The notes beneath the pieces were generated by a model. The model was not told the DNA's origin, ran no database searches, and saw only the letters and a program-made list of their open reading frames with translations. Of a stretch of DNA of 64,000 nucleotides, positions 31,984 through 42,564 are shown piece by piece. A program made the position numbers and the translations under genes. The stretch lies in assembly GCF_037392515.1 (NCBI RefSeq), contig NC_090280.1, positions 60,091,504-60,155,503 on the forward strand, read 5' to 3'. The stretch comes from Haliotis asinina. Its lineage: Eukaryota; Mollusca; Gastropoda; Lepetellida; Haliotidae. How positions within the stretch are numbered: the first letter of the stretch is position 1; each line of letters begins with the position of its first letter.

Positions 31984-32997
31984 TAGGTTTGTCAGGTTAT
32001 TGCTCAGTGTATATTGAATTCTGTTGTATAGTTGTTTTTTTTTTCACTTTTAAATCACGAACTATCGAGACTTGGTTTCACAACCTACTCCAAAATAAGA
32101 TTGCTGTACTGTACTTGGTTTAATGCCGCACTCGGCAGTGTTTTAGTAACATGATGACAGTTTGTAAATAATTGAGTCTGGACCACACAAGCCTGTGACT
32201 GACATCGCTAGCAGCAATCTACGCAGTCAGGATATGATGACTTGCATCAACAACGTCAGGGAGTCTGGCCATACGATCCCTTTAATCACATGTTATGACA
32301 AGCGTGGATGCTGATGACAAGGTTCTAACCCCGAAATTCAAGAATCGTGTTTTGGTCACCTAAAAGGTTGATTATACTATTTTGTAAAAAAAAACCCAGT
32401 AAATTATTACTAGTATAGAAATGATTTCGTGACACAATTACGTGCAGAGATCCATAGGTGGTATTTAAAAATTGCTCTAAGGTTAGTTTATGCTTCGTCC
32501 TGTGTTTTGGCATTAGTTATACTATACTATCCTACTTGTTAAAACATTCGCTCAACAAGACCTGGGTTCGATTCCTCACATGGGTACATTGATAAAACAT
32601 TGCTAAAGTGTTGATACGAATTTCATCATTACCATGATTTGCTAATAACAAGATAAAGAAACCACGGTGCAGTAATGAACTGATTTCATACGAAAGGTGA
32701 CGTAATTCTGCATGAAATTAACAATACATGAGGCCTGAGGTCAGATGGCTGATTATGTTCCAGTTAGTACAACTTCAAGGGGTCAGCAGTTCAACTCTTC
32801 ATACAACCTTTAAGTGATTGAAAACATGGACTGGATACATAATCGATAAAGATAAGTTGTTGATAACCAAAAATAGCAATAATACCATCAAACGATGTTT
32901 ATTATTATACTCAATAAAGGGTGTCCTTAACATTGAGTCATAGACATGTGACAAACAGATGTCAAACTCATATCAATAATAACATATGATATATATA
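31984..32997. repeat. Segmental duplication copy 2, left part
   Basis: It is the paralogue of 1437-2575, including the SINE-core variant (32090-32300), the box-B-like GGTTCGATTCC near 32565 and the AACATTGAGTCATAGACATG stretch. It has about 90 extra bases near 32640-32740 relative to copy 1, and lacks the SINE found at 2224-2495. The unit continues at 34423 beyond the Tc1 insertion. Confidence 0.75.
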
Positions 32998-34420
32998 CTC
33001 ATAAAAACATTTAAGGGAACGCATGAGTGAGTGAGTGAGTTAATATTTAACGTCACATCGGCAATATTTCAGCCATATCGTGACGGGTGCATGAAATAGC
33101 TGTGACTTTTAATCCTTGAAGCAGTAAGAGAAAACTTCATACAGATGAAAAGGCATATGCCAAGTGATGAAAATCAATATCGGGTGTGTTCCCCATGTCT
33201 CTGGAGAACTGCCTGGCATCGTCGTGGCATGCTACGAATGAGTTTACGGATGGTACCAATCGTAATTCTACGCCATTCTTCCTGGACAGTCACGAAAAGT
33301 TAATCCAAATTGTTGGGTTGAATAGGTCTGTCCTGAACATTGCGGCCAAGAACACCCTAAAGATGTTCGATGGGGTTAAGGCTAGGACTTTTAGCCGACC
33401 ATTGCAACACCCGGACACTCACGGCCCTCAATCTGTCCCGACAAACGAGCGATGTGAGGACGGGCATTGTCATGCTGGAACTCGAACATTCGACCTGCTG
33501 TACGCGCAGATGGGATCACAGTCGGGTTCAAGATCTCGTCACGATATCGTACACCTGTTATCCTGCCATCAACACGCACAAGATCTGCTTTGTAGTTAAA
33601 GGTAAACCCACCCCACATCATAACAGAGCCCCCTCCATAACGATCATGATGTTTGATGGTGCAGGCATTGTGACGTTCCCCAACGTGTCTCCAAACTCGA
33701 ATTCGAGTCATTATGGTCTAGTGTGTACCTGCTCTCATCACTAAACATGGTGTTTCTCCATTGACGTACGGCTCTTCCTCCATGGTTCCGTGCCCACTGC
33801 AGTCTCAAGCGCTTGTGTTGCTCTGTCACGTTGATTCCAACCAATGGACGGCGGCTTTTTAGACCAGCCGATTTAAGACGATTACGTACTGCACGTGAAC
33901 AAATGCTGACGTTTGTTCTTCGCCTGAATTCCGTATTGATTTTGGAGGAGGATTTGAACCTGTCTCGCAGAGCACTAAGGCGTAGGGTCCAGTCATCCCG
34001 TGGGGCGGTTTTCTTTTTCCGTCCCCGACCACGCCTCATTTTGACGTCACCAGTCGCCCTATAGATATTCCAAAGTCTGGATATCATGCTAACAGACTTG
34101 TGAAAAGTTCTTGCAACCTGTCGTAATGAGCTTAAAACATTAACCATGCCAATTGCCTCCCATTTCCGTGCCAAAGTTAAGTACTGTCTCGCCATGTTAA
34201 CAATGTTCTTAACCGTTGTGTTTGACAGTGCACATACGTGTCACGTGTAAATCTAAGTGCATGTAACTTTAGGAGCATGTAGTGCACGTGCATGGAAAGC
34301 ATTATGGTGAGTTTGAGTGAACTGCTCTTCACGAAAACGATAATACTCGGCGCTGAAGTTAGTAAACAGAAATTTTGAATTGCCCAAAGAAACATGCGTT
34401 CCCTTAATTTTTTCCATGAG
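32998..34420 (-). mobile_element. Tc1-type DNA transposon with TA duplication
   Basis: The ends CTCATAAAAACATTTAAGGG and its near-inverse CCCTTAATTTTTTCCATGAG form about 27-bp inverted repeats, both followed inward by GCG. TA flanks both sides (32996-32997 and 34421-34422). The paralogue at about 2575-2590 is uninterrupted. Just inside the left end (33022-33085) is a fragment of the abalone-type SINE (GAGTGAGTGAGTTAATATTT). The transposase is broken. Confidence 0.9.
33185..34195 (-). pseudogene. Tc1-type transposase, multiple frameshifts
   Basis: 34195-33644 encodes the N-terminal helix-turn-helix region (SLRQVARTFHKSVSMISRLW), the GRGRKKKT basic hook, a second HTH (SKINTEFRRRTNVSICSRAV) and the first catalytic Asp in MFSDESR. 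A shift near 33700 leads to 33711-33391, with GGSVMMWGGF and the second Asp in FQHDNARPH. A second shift near 33395 leads to SLNPIEHL with the catalytic Glu, where TAG follows in place of the usual Trp codon. DD34E architecture is inferred from the spacing. The element is inactive. Confidence 0.9.
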
Positions 34421-34476
34421 TATATGTTAGATTTTAAACCTACATAGTATTCATAATATTAAGTTGATATTGAGTG

Positions 34477-34751
34477 AGTGAGTGAGTTGGTTTAGTTTTA
34501 CGCCGCACTCAGCAATATTCCAGCTATATGGCGGCGGTCTGTGAATAATCGAGTCTAGAAAAGACAATCCAGTGATCAACAACATGAGCATCGATCTCCG
34601 CAATTGGGAATTGATAACATGTGTCAACCAAGTCAGCGAGCCTGACGACTCGATCCCGTTAGTCGCCTCTTACGACAAGCATAGTCGCCTTTTATGGCAA
34701 GCATGGGTTCAGCTGCTGAAGGCCTAGTCTACCCCGGGACCTTCACGGGTC
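34477..34751 (+). mobile_element. SINE-like repeat (abalone type), full length
   Basis: It runs from AGTGAGTGAGTTGGTTTAGT through CGCCGCACTCAGCAATATTC, TATGGCGGCGGTCTGTGAAT, AATTGGGAATTGATAACATG and CGCCTTTTATGGCAAGCATG to CCCCGGGACCTTCACGGGTC. A 12-bp duplication TGATATTGAGTG flanks it (34465-34476 and 34752-34763). The paralogue at about 2619-2632 has that sequence once. This is the best-preserved copy in the window. Confidence 0.9.
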
Positions 34752-34789
34752 TGATATTGAGTGCCCTCTGAACCATGTATTGTGGCAAT

Positions 34790-36122
34790 GTGGGGTCACA
34801 GTAAAAACAGACTCTTTCTCCGCCTCGGTTATGAGACGTTTATAAGTACTTGTAGTGATTGTGAATCTACCGAGCTCTCGATAGAGCATGAATCGATGTG
34901 TTGCATTTCTTAGTCCTGTAATACATTGTAGAAATTTTGGATGGACTTTTTCCAGGCCTTCCACATTTTCAATACACCAAATTTCTGAACCATAAATAGG
35001 GATAGGTAATATCGGTGAATCGAAGGCAGACAGCAAACAGTCAAACAGCAGGTCTGTGTTTCGTTTTTTTTTTAATGCAGACTGAACATGGCTTTAGTGG
35101 CACTGTCACAGAGATCCTTAATACTTGTGATCAGCTGTCTTCTATTTCTATGAAACGCGATGCCTAGTTAATTGTATGTGTCTACGATGTCAAGTCGAGT
35201 GCTACTGTAATAAAATTTCAATTTTGAAGTGTTTGTTGGTCCACTTCCAAAGATAAGACTTCTTGTTTTACTTATATTGACAGTTAATGTCCATGTATCA
35301 CAATACCTTTACAAGGAATCTAATTCTTTCTGTAATCCTTTTGGGTCATTTATCGATTAAGACGGCATCACCAGCATATATTAAAATTAAAGGTTGTATG
35401 AAGAGTTTATATCTTTGTCTTGAACATTATCTATTCTTACACCATTACAATCAGAAGCAAGGAGGCGTGATTCTATATCGTTAGGAAGAATTGAAAATGG
35501 CAGAAGGTTTTCTCCCAGTCTCATTTCATTATTGCACGTGAAGTAGGCCCACTCTGTTATTTAATTGTACGGAAGATTTGATAGTACATATACATTTCTT
35601 TCAATGTGTCAAAAATCTCCCTTTAATATAAATAGTTTGCATATTTTTTCACACACCTACTCTCCACACTCTGTCAAACTTCTCGGTGAGGTCTTTAAAA
35701 GCAGATCATAATGTTTGTGTTTAATTTCTCAGTATCTGCATCCGAGAGTGATTTTCTAAATTCAGCTTGTGCTGGTGTCGATATATATATATATTTCATC
35801 TAAAAGGTTTCATAGGCAGTTGTTGTAAAAGGGCTATTCGAATCCAAAAGTATCTCCTTGCTTTTAGTAAATTGGTTTAATTATTCCAGTAAGCCATGAG
35901 TCGGGAAGAATGCTTTTTTAAAAACAAATGCTAAGTTAAAATGTTCAGCTGAGAAGAGGTCTAATTGATCCCAACTATCAATTAAATATTCGTTTTCAAT
36001 AAAGTCTATTCCAGATGCCTTACACCGTTTCAGTTGCTTTATGGTTGCCCTTATATCTTTTTCTGTGATATTGAATGAATTACCATTCAGTTGACTATTA
36101 CTTCGGCTTGCGTCAAGTTGTG
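34790..36122 (-). pseudogene. Non-LTR retrotransposon fragment, copy 2
   Basis: It is homologous to 5439-6255 but extends further upstream. From the right: ITEKDIRATIKQLKRCKASG (about 36050-35990, the pre-RT segment), then RT blocks in shifting frames (LFFDTLKEMYMYYQ, the RLLASDCNG region, a YAGDA-like catalytic box near 35370), and 35036-34790 with IPIYGSEIWCIENVEGLEKV. Many stops are present. It ends at the same left point as copy 1. Confidence 0.75.
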
Positions 36123-36271
36123 GGTCCCCTTTCTCAAAACTCTCGTAAGCCTAAGGTCTCGTAACTTTTCTCGCAGCATTCCCACTTCCTATGTTACAGT
36201 GCAGGAGGTACGAATGCTACGAGAAAAGTTACGAGATCTTAGGCTTAAGAGAGCTTTGTGAAAGGGGGCCC
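36123..36271. mobile_element. Snapback MITE
   Basis: About 60-bp arms: CCTTTCTCAAAACTCTCGTA is inverse to the right end (GAGAGCTTTGTGAAAGG), and CTCGTAACTTTTCTCG is inverse to CGAGAAAAGTTACGAG. The outer bases are GGTCCCC and GGGGGCCC. The loop is about 30 bases. TGG on both sides may be a 3-bp duplication, but the boundary is ambiguous. Confidence 0.8.
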
Positions 36272-37309
36272 TGGTTCCTCCGGTTCCGAGTTCTGTAGTA
36301 CAGACTTACACGAACATCCTAACAACACTCCCTGGTTACGTCAGTAGTTGGGGGAGGAGGTGTGTGTGTCTGTGTGTGTGTGCGTGCAGTCATTTCTACA
36401 TAACTTTTTGTGACCATAAGCATATTTTATGCAGCAGTCTCCGGCAATGTCTGATGATGTTCGTCCCTTAGGTCTTTGAAATTAATTGTGATTTTGGGTC
36501 CAGACCCGGCTGATTGGAATCATAGATTCGATCTGGTGTCGAAGTTTGTCAGCACTAAATCTGAACTCCTGGGTTTGACCAAAGCTGTAAACATCTGGAT
36601 CCAGCAAGCAAAGGATTTTCTTCCTATATCAAGTTCACACGCGTACCCCGTGATGTTATGATAGTACTGTTCCAAACGAACCCATTGTGTGAAGTCTCCC
36701 ACCATATAGAGTGCCACTGTTACTTGAAGTGGCTTAAAACAAGAAAAAAGAACATTGTAAGATGGGTGTTCTAGTATCACTAGACACAATATTTACGTCG
36801 GCTTAAATTCTTAACGATAATAAGAATACATATTAACTTTTAAATCTACTTTGCGCGTAGCTGACATCATAGTATTGATTTGGCGATAAGTGATCTCTGA
36901 ACACTTGAGTGAGGCAAAGCGAAGGTCACAGTGAAAACAGACTGGACCCCGGCCTCTTGAAGTTTTAGCCTGGTTTCCTGGATATTCTGCGCTGGCGCTC
37001 CAATGTCTTCACCACTATGAGGGAGCCACCAGTCGACCGGGTCGTTGAGGACAGCAGAAAACCTGTATTTTCAAGGGATGTCGTAAAACATTTTACCTTC
37101 AACCCGAAGCCGTGTGAGGTCGTACATAGTGATGGCACTCGAACGTAAGTAAATGCAACAACAGACTTCAATTCAATTAGGGCTTGAAATAACACCCACT
37201 CTTGTAGTTCAGCTGTTATGTCTGTGGAATTATTCTTTCTCAAAATTTATTTTCAGTACATATGGACTGAATTTAAATGAGTGTATGCACTGTGTAAGCC
37301 GACATGGAA
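36272..37309. other. No gene recognised
   Basis: A short GT-rich stretch lies at 36358-36390. Opposite-strand ORFs at 36476-36789 overlap and have no domain. The 92-residue minus ORF at 36965-37243 is unrecognised. Confidence 0.4.
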
Positions 37310-37955
37310 TCTAGCAGCGTCTTGTATATTCTGAAAACGTAAAAGGTAAAAAGAGAAAGTATACTTACCAAAACCACTGCATCATAACAGTTACAACAAA
37401 TTTAAGTCAGTGAGTGAAAGGGGAAGGAAAACTTTCGTGAGACAGTAGGATGTTCTTTTCACATAATTAAACAATATCTTTACACAGTCAAAAAGGAAAA
37501 TATGGAAAGCAAACATTGATATTTTGTTATTATTTAATTATCTATCTTCTAATGAGACACTAATATTTCAATTTAGCCCATTTGAAGCATGTAAAAATCG
37601 ACTCCCCTCCAATACCAAGCCAGTTCGTGGATTTATTGTAAGTATTCAAAAACTGCTTTGTTTCGTTTCCCTGCCGATTCCAGTTTTAACAAACCGAACT
37701 GGTACACACGACCCTGTGACGTGAGGAGGCAAATTGGCGGCATCCGGCTGTGGAAAATACGGGGTGGTGATGAATATGGTTTTGTTGAATTTTAAATATT
37801 TTTTCAAGGTAAGACAGCAATTGGATTTGATTTGGTACCTAAAGATAGGTCTTTCGACCCGTGTACCAATATACATGCGATGCTTCGTTTTTCAGCGTTT
37901 CTGGAGTCATAAACTTTCCCGATAAAAACCGCCGGGAAAGTGCCCCTCATAAAAT
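37310..37955 (-). repeat. Dispersed ~600-bp repeat, inverted copy of 18872-19500
   Basis: See the match at 18872: the right end TTTCCCGATAAAAACCGCCG + GGAAAGTGCCCCTCATAAAA corresponds to the left end there. The copies have diverged by small indels (about 37530-37570). Confidence 0.7.
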
Positions 37956-38237
37956 ACGTAACTTAGTTAAACGAGACTTACCAGGAAGGTGAAGTTTGAT
38001 TGTAGTTCTGCTACATCACAGGAATGATGTGGGTTTACTCGAGATTTCGCAGTGCAAATGAGGGTCAGTTTTCAAAGCATCTGTAACATAAGCGACACAT
38101 TAAGAGGAACATCAACTGATCGATACTGGGGTGGGACAGGTGGGCAAACAGACCTACAGCGTTCCAGTGACGTAGCAGAGCTACATTCAAACTTCAGCTT
38201 ACAGGTAAGTCTTGTTTAATTTACGTATTCTGCTACG

Positions 38238-39253
38238 TCACAATGCTACTGGTTCACTTGAGATTTCAAAGCCACTTGATGGCACAGAGTTTCCCAAACA
38301 CAACTTAACAACTAATTCTGCATCTACAAGGTTTATTTTAACAAAGATTGCAGCATAGGATGAATTTATGATGAGCACTGGTTTAGCATGGTTTGGTAGA
38401 ACAATTGGCACATTATAATGATTAGCAAATGTTTTTTCTGATATCCAACCCGCCTGTTTGAGATTGTCACATATTGACACTTGTAGTGCCATTGCAGCTG
38501 ATGTCGAAGCTGCTCGTGTACTGTGTGCTCCAAAAGTGCACACGTCTATTCCAGAGTACTGCATATCTGTGCTGAGCCACTGGGCAACTGTGTCTTCTGA
38601 CACCTTGCGATGTGGCATCAGATAACTTATTAGCAGTTGGGTACAACAACCTCAAAGAGTAGAGGTAGCTTCAAGACTGTCACATACAGTGGAAAAAATA
38701 CATAGTCTTGGGTTGTGAGGATAGCTAACTATTTCTACAAACACATTTGTCATTGTTGGTCTCGACTGCTTTATTTTGTCTAAGCGAAACACTATTCTAT
38801 CCGTAGGCTTTTCCATGTGTGAAATGTCTTGTGACTGAACGAATGCAACTGCTGCGCTGTGGTGAGGGCAAGCAACATTGTCAATTTCAATGTGAGGTGT
38901 TTGAGACTTAACTCTGAGTTTTCTCCCATGTTATCAATCCATTTCAGCACCACACCTGCATTCCACACACTAGGGCATCTGGCTAGAGTGGGCCTACTCT
39001 GTAATGCCAACAACAACGATATAGCTGAACGGGCAGAGTTTACTGAGCTATATCCTAAACCACGCCGAAATAGAGTGGTAAGGAATAAGAGCATATCATT
39101 CACAGATGCACAAATGGGATCAACATCCCTTTCACAACAGACTATTTCTCTCTTGTGAAGGAACTCTTTGTACTGTTTTTGAGTTGATTGTCTCCAGGAG
39201 GCCATAATGACTGGTCTAGCATCGGAATTCCTCATGCCTCCAATGCACGCCAC
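38238..39253 (-). pseudogene. DIRS tyrosine recombinase
   Basis: 39253-38792 is the N-terminal core-binding domain (WRQSTQKQYKEFLHKREIVC, GLGYSSVNSARSAISLLLAL) leading to LLALTTAQQL. At that point the family has TGQR with the first catalytic Arg; here Arg is Gln. A broken stretch (38790-38640) should hold the middle of the catalytic domain. 38618-38238 gives PHRKVSEDTVAQWLSTDMQY, then AHSTRAASTSAAMA with the catalytic His-x-x-Arg, and KTFANHY with the nucleophilic Tyr. Frame loss and the missing Arg make it inactive. Confidence 0.85.
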
Positions 39254-39260
39254 ACAAGTG

Positions 39261-40121
39261 TCATGCCAACAGTGTGAGTTTCTTCCTCAGTGGGTGGACC
39301 TTGTTGTTGTGTGGTAGTCCCAGGAGATCCATCCTTCGAGGCAGGATCCGTGGCCTGTCGATCAGCATCTCCATCAGTTTCACGTACCAATTCTGTGACG
39401 GCCAGTCTGGTATTACCATGACCTTGCCCCGCTCTAATTTCTGCAAGCAACGGCTGATGACACTGAATGGAGGGAATATATAGATATGAATGCTAGCCCA
39501 AGACTTGCTAAATGCATCACAGTGTATAGCACCTGGGCCAGGTCTCCATGATACATATTGAGGGATTTGGGCATTAAGCCGTGAAGCAAACTTGTCAACA
39601 TCTGGTGTGCCCCACAACTGACATATCTGGCTAAACACACTGTTATGTAACTTTCACTCTGTTTTGTCATCAAATAACCTGGATTCTCTATCTGCCACAA
39701 TATTGGTTGTTCCTGCTATGTGACTAGCACTTAACGAAATGTCTTTCTGGTATGCGCAGGACCAAATAGTCCTTGCAATGGCATGACATTTCTTGAGCTG
39801 ATGTAGCTTACATTAGTTGCATTATCGATATGCAGCCTAATATGGCAGTTTGAAGCCTCAGAGCACAATGCCTGCAATGCTAACAGTACCACCAGTAACT
39901 CTAACTCATTAATGTGCTTTTCTGCCTCTGTCATCACGGTCATGGACCATCTCCCATTTGACTTCCACCCCCTTCCCCTCTCTCTTTGATCCCCAGCCAT
40001 ATTGAGATGCATCAGTGAATAACACAAGGTTAGGGTCCAGGTGAGCAACAAGTTTACTGGTGTTTGTGATATTTCCAATCCACCATTCTAGTTTACATTT
40101 AGTTGCATCTGATATGCCCAT
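39261..40121 (-). pseudogene. DIRS RNase H and downstream conserved region
   Basis: 40121-39909 reads CKLEWWIGNITNTS and VLFTDASQYGWGSK (first catalytic Asp). A frame overlap continues at 40078-39731 with EKHINELELLVVLLALQALC (Glu) and HIDNATNVSYI (Asp). 39638-39261 reads LWGTPDVDKFASRLNAQIPQ, AFSKSWASIHIYIFPPFSV and VIPDWPSQNWYVKLMEML. The parallel frame 39700-39434 is a shifted shadow. The RNase H catalytic residues are present, but the frame is not continuous. Confidence 0.8.
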
Positions 40122-40160
40122 ATCAGGTGGAAGTTGTCACATTGAGCTTTCATTCTCAAG

Positions 40161-40257
40161 TTCTCTATAGTACAGGGGCCCCATCATCATATCAGGAAAA
40201 CTGCTGACCATGATTCATATCACTTGAGCTGCAGTCTGAATAGGTACATGTTTCTGT
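40161..40257 (-). repeat. Inverted duplication in DIRS RT, native arm
   Basis: This 97-bp arm encodes, in the normal minus orientation, the MVSSFPD..MGPLYYREL part of RT. Its inverse copy is at 40398-40494. Confidence 0.85.
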
Positions 40258-40397
40258 TTCCTGAGTGACAAGCAAGCAACTGACATGTTCTGTGGATCCA
40301 GAATAAATCCTAAGAATTCAACAGTTTGTTTAGGTTCAATTTGTGACTTCTCAGCGTTCACCACAAACCCTAAGTCTTGAAATAGAGCGACTATAGC

Positions 40398-40494
40398 ACA
40401 GAAACAAGTACCTATTCAGACTGTAGCTCAAGTGATAGGACATATGGTCAGCAGGTTTCCTGGTGTGATGATGGGGCCCCTGTACTATAGAGAA
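40398..40494 (+). repeat. Inverted duplication in DIRS RT, flipped arm
   Basis: On the + strand this copy reads IQTVAQVIGHMVSRFPGV and MGPLYYRELANAK with no stop, so it comes from a better-preserved sister element and lies opposite to its host. The arms differ at about one base in ten. Confidence 0.85.
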
Positions 40495-41171
40495 CTTGCA
40501 AATGCCAAAGTAGATGTCTTGAAAGCTCATCATGTTCAACTGCCACAGGTACTGAATAGTAGGCATCTTTCAAGTCCATGCTAGCCATGAAGCAGTTTGG
40601 TCTCATTAAATTAATAGCTGATTGTAAAGACTCCATTTTGAACTGTTCATAAATGACATTCTTATTGAATACTTTCAGGTTAAGAACAACCCTCAATGAT
40701 CCATCCCTTTTAAGTCTTGTAAAGATTGGCAAGATGCACTCACCATCACAATGTACTGATTATGACCCCTTTGCTGAGTAAAGTTGTGAGTTCAGTCTCA
40801 ATTAACCCAGCCTCATGCAGGTTTATCTTAGTAACTCTGGGAAGTGGTATTTCCATTTCACTTATGTCAGGTAAATCAATGTGGCATCCCACTTTGGTGT
40901 CTCACACAAAAAGATCATAGGTAATTTTCTGCCAGTTATGCACATATCCAGCTATTTGCCCTGCATAAAAGATTGCAGTAAAGCAGTTACCTGTATGATA
41001 TCCTGGTCTAACTCTTCTTCTTGGGGGGGTGAGGCGGTTAAGGGTGCTGAGGGTGTTAGCGCCTGGATAAAAAATGTCTCCGGTCCTGATTCTGGAAGGA
41101 TCCCCTTGATCCATGCTGGTTTTAACGTGGTCTGCTTCGACCTCGTCTGCCCCTAATGCTGGGGTTGCCAC
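40448..41171 (-). pseudogene. DIRS reverse transcriptase N-terminal half
   Basis: Minus strand: IAGYVHNWQKITYD (about 40980-40930) and HEAGLIETELTTLLSKGVI (about 40815-40760) precede the ORF 40732-40448 with FTRLKRDGSLRVVLNLKVFN, NVIYEQFKMESLQSAINLMR and SMDLKDAYYSVPVAVEH. The frame then runs into an inverted piece of the same gene, so the catalytic YLDD region is displaced or lost. The first part, 41171-41000, is a Pro/Arg-rich linker. Confidence 0.8.
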
Positions 41172-41744
41172 TGTTCACTGACTGATAGGAACCAAATGGA
41201 CAGGCTTTAGACAGAGCTTTGTTGGATCATTCAATATCATCAAAGTGTTTGCTGCGAAAAAGGTTGATTGGGACCAATGATGAAATCAAGGGCATATAAC
41301 TAAGGTGTATTTGAAGATGTGTCTGTTACTCCGTTAATAATGATGCAAAATTAATCAAAATACATCTACACAAACAGGAGAATATGGGAATATAAGAACT
41401 AAATTTTGTATTGGATAGTTCCATCCAAATTGCTGTTACCTGCTTTCTGATGTAGTACATTGGCATCTTTTCGTACAAATTGTGAAACTTCCAAAGGGTG
41501 TCCTCTCACATTGGGGAACTTTGTATTGGAATAGTATGTTTCACTGTGAACGAAACAATGAAAATATACTGTCCGTATCCACAGCAAATTACATGTGATC
41601 TGAGTTACATTGACGTAATGTAAAGCATAGTGGAGTTATGACCCCTTATCTTATACACACATGACCTATCCGTCAACGTTTGACCTTACAGAAGAAAATT
41701 GATTTTTGACATTTAATATTTTTAGACCAAACTTGATAGTATAG
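41172..41744. other. No gene recognised
   Basis: Unique AT-rich sequence between the DIRS element and the tandem repeat at 41745. The short minus ORF at 41399-41587 has no domain. Confidence 0.4.
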
Positions 41745-42530
41745 TAATCTCAGCCTATGGTTGTGCCTTTTGCTATTTACAAATTTTAGATTTAGATTGT
41801 TTTTGTTTTTCCATGGAACATTTTGGTGTTATTCTTACGGTGGGGTGGGCTTCGTTTCCGAAGCAGAACTCAAAAACCGTTCAATATTTTTCTGCAAATC
41901 TTGGTAGATATATCTATCAGAACCTAAAGTGGTGTCTTTTGCTCTGTACAGGCTTTTGTGAGTTATTATTTGCTCTGTTTCCATGGAAACATTTCATAGT
42001 GAGAGGTGCGTTTCATTTCCGGAGCACAACTCAAAAACTTCTTAATATCTGTCCGTAAGACTTGGCAGATATGTGTTGCAGATCCATTTTGCTCTCTTCA
42101 GGTTTTTGTGATTTATTATTTTCTAGGTTTCAGACCCTGAGTGGTGCCTTTTGTTATTGACAGGATTTTGTGATTTACAATTTTCTTCGTTTCCACGGAA
42201 ATGTTTTGGACTTGGTCTGAAAAGTGAGAGGTGTGTTTCATTTCCAGAGCAGAACTCAAAAACTTCTTAATATCTGTCAGTAAAACTTGGCAGATATGTG
42301 TGGCAGACCCCAAAGTGGTGTCTTTTGGTTTTTAAAGGTTTTTGTGATGTATTAGTTTCTTGGTTTCCATGGAAAGGTTTCGGACGTAATCTCAAAATGG
42401 AGGTATGGGCTTCATTCCCAGAGCACCATTTCATATCTTTCAACAGATCTTGGCAGATATATGAGACAGATTTTGAAATTGTGATTTTGCTGATTAAAGA
42501 TATAAGGCATTTATAATTTTCATGAAATCC
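41745..42530. repeat. Diverged tandem repeat of ~170 bp, four copies
   Basis: The anchor TTTCCATGGAAA or its variants lies near 41808, 41978, 42190 and 42362, and CTTGGCAGATAT or its variants near 41899, 42060, 42288 and 42450. The copies share TTTCATTTCCGGAGCA-like and GGTGTCTTTTGNT-like segments. One copy carries about 45 extra bases. ORFs inside (41813-42058, 42298-42516) are repeat artefacts. Confidence 0.8.
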
Positions 42531-42564
42531 ATGGAATCAATACAAACTTAGTCTGAACAAACAA

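Larger units (their letters stand above)
37970..41171 (-). mobile_element. DIRS-type tyrosine-recombinase retroelement, decayed
   Basis: In minus orientation the element has RT (41171-40450), RNase H (40121-39700), a downstream conserved region (39638-39261) and a tyrosine recombinase (39253-38238). This is the order of DIRS elements. At the left end, inverted sequences (AAACGAGACTTACCAGGAAG with its diverged inverse near 38205-38225) and a direct repeat of GCTACRTCACA...TGAGATTTC (38015/38235) may be the terminal structures. An inverted duplication breaks RT near 40161-40494. Confidence 0.8.

Noticed and set aside
33186..33744. Plus-strand ORFs of 137 and 124 residues
   Set aside because: They are antisense to the Tc1 transposase.
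36358..36390. GT-rich stretch as a possible CRISPR or regulatory array
   Set aside because: It is a simple dinucleotide repeat with no spacers.
40881..41156. 91-residue plus-strand ORF
   Set aside because: It is antisense to the start of the DIRS reverse transcriptase.
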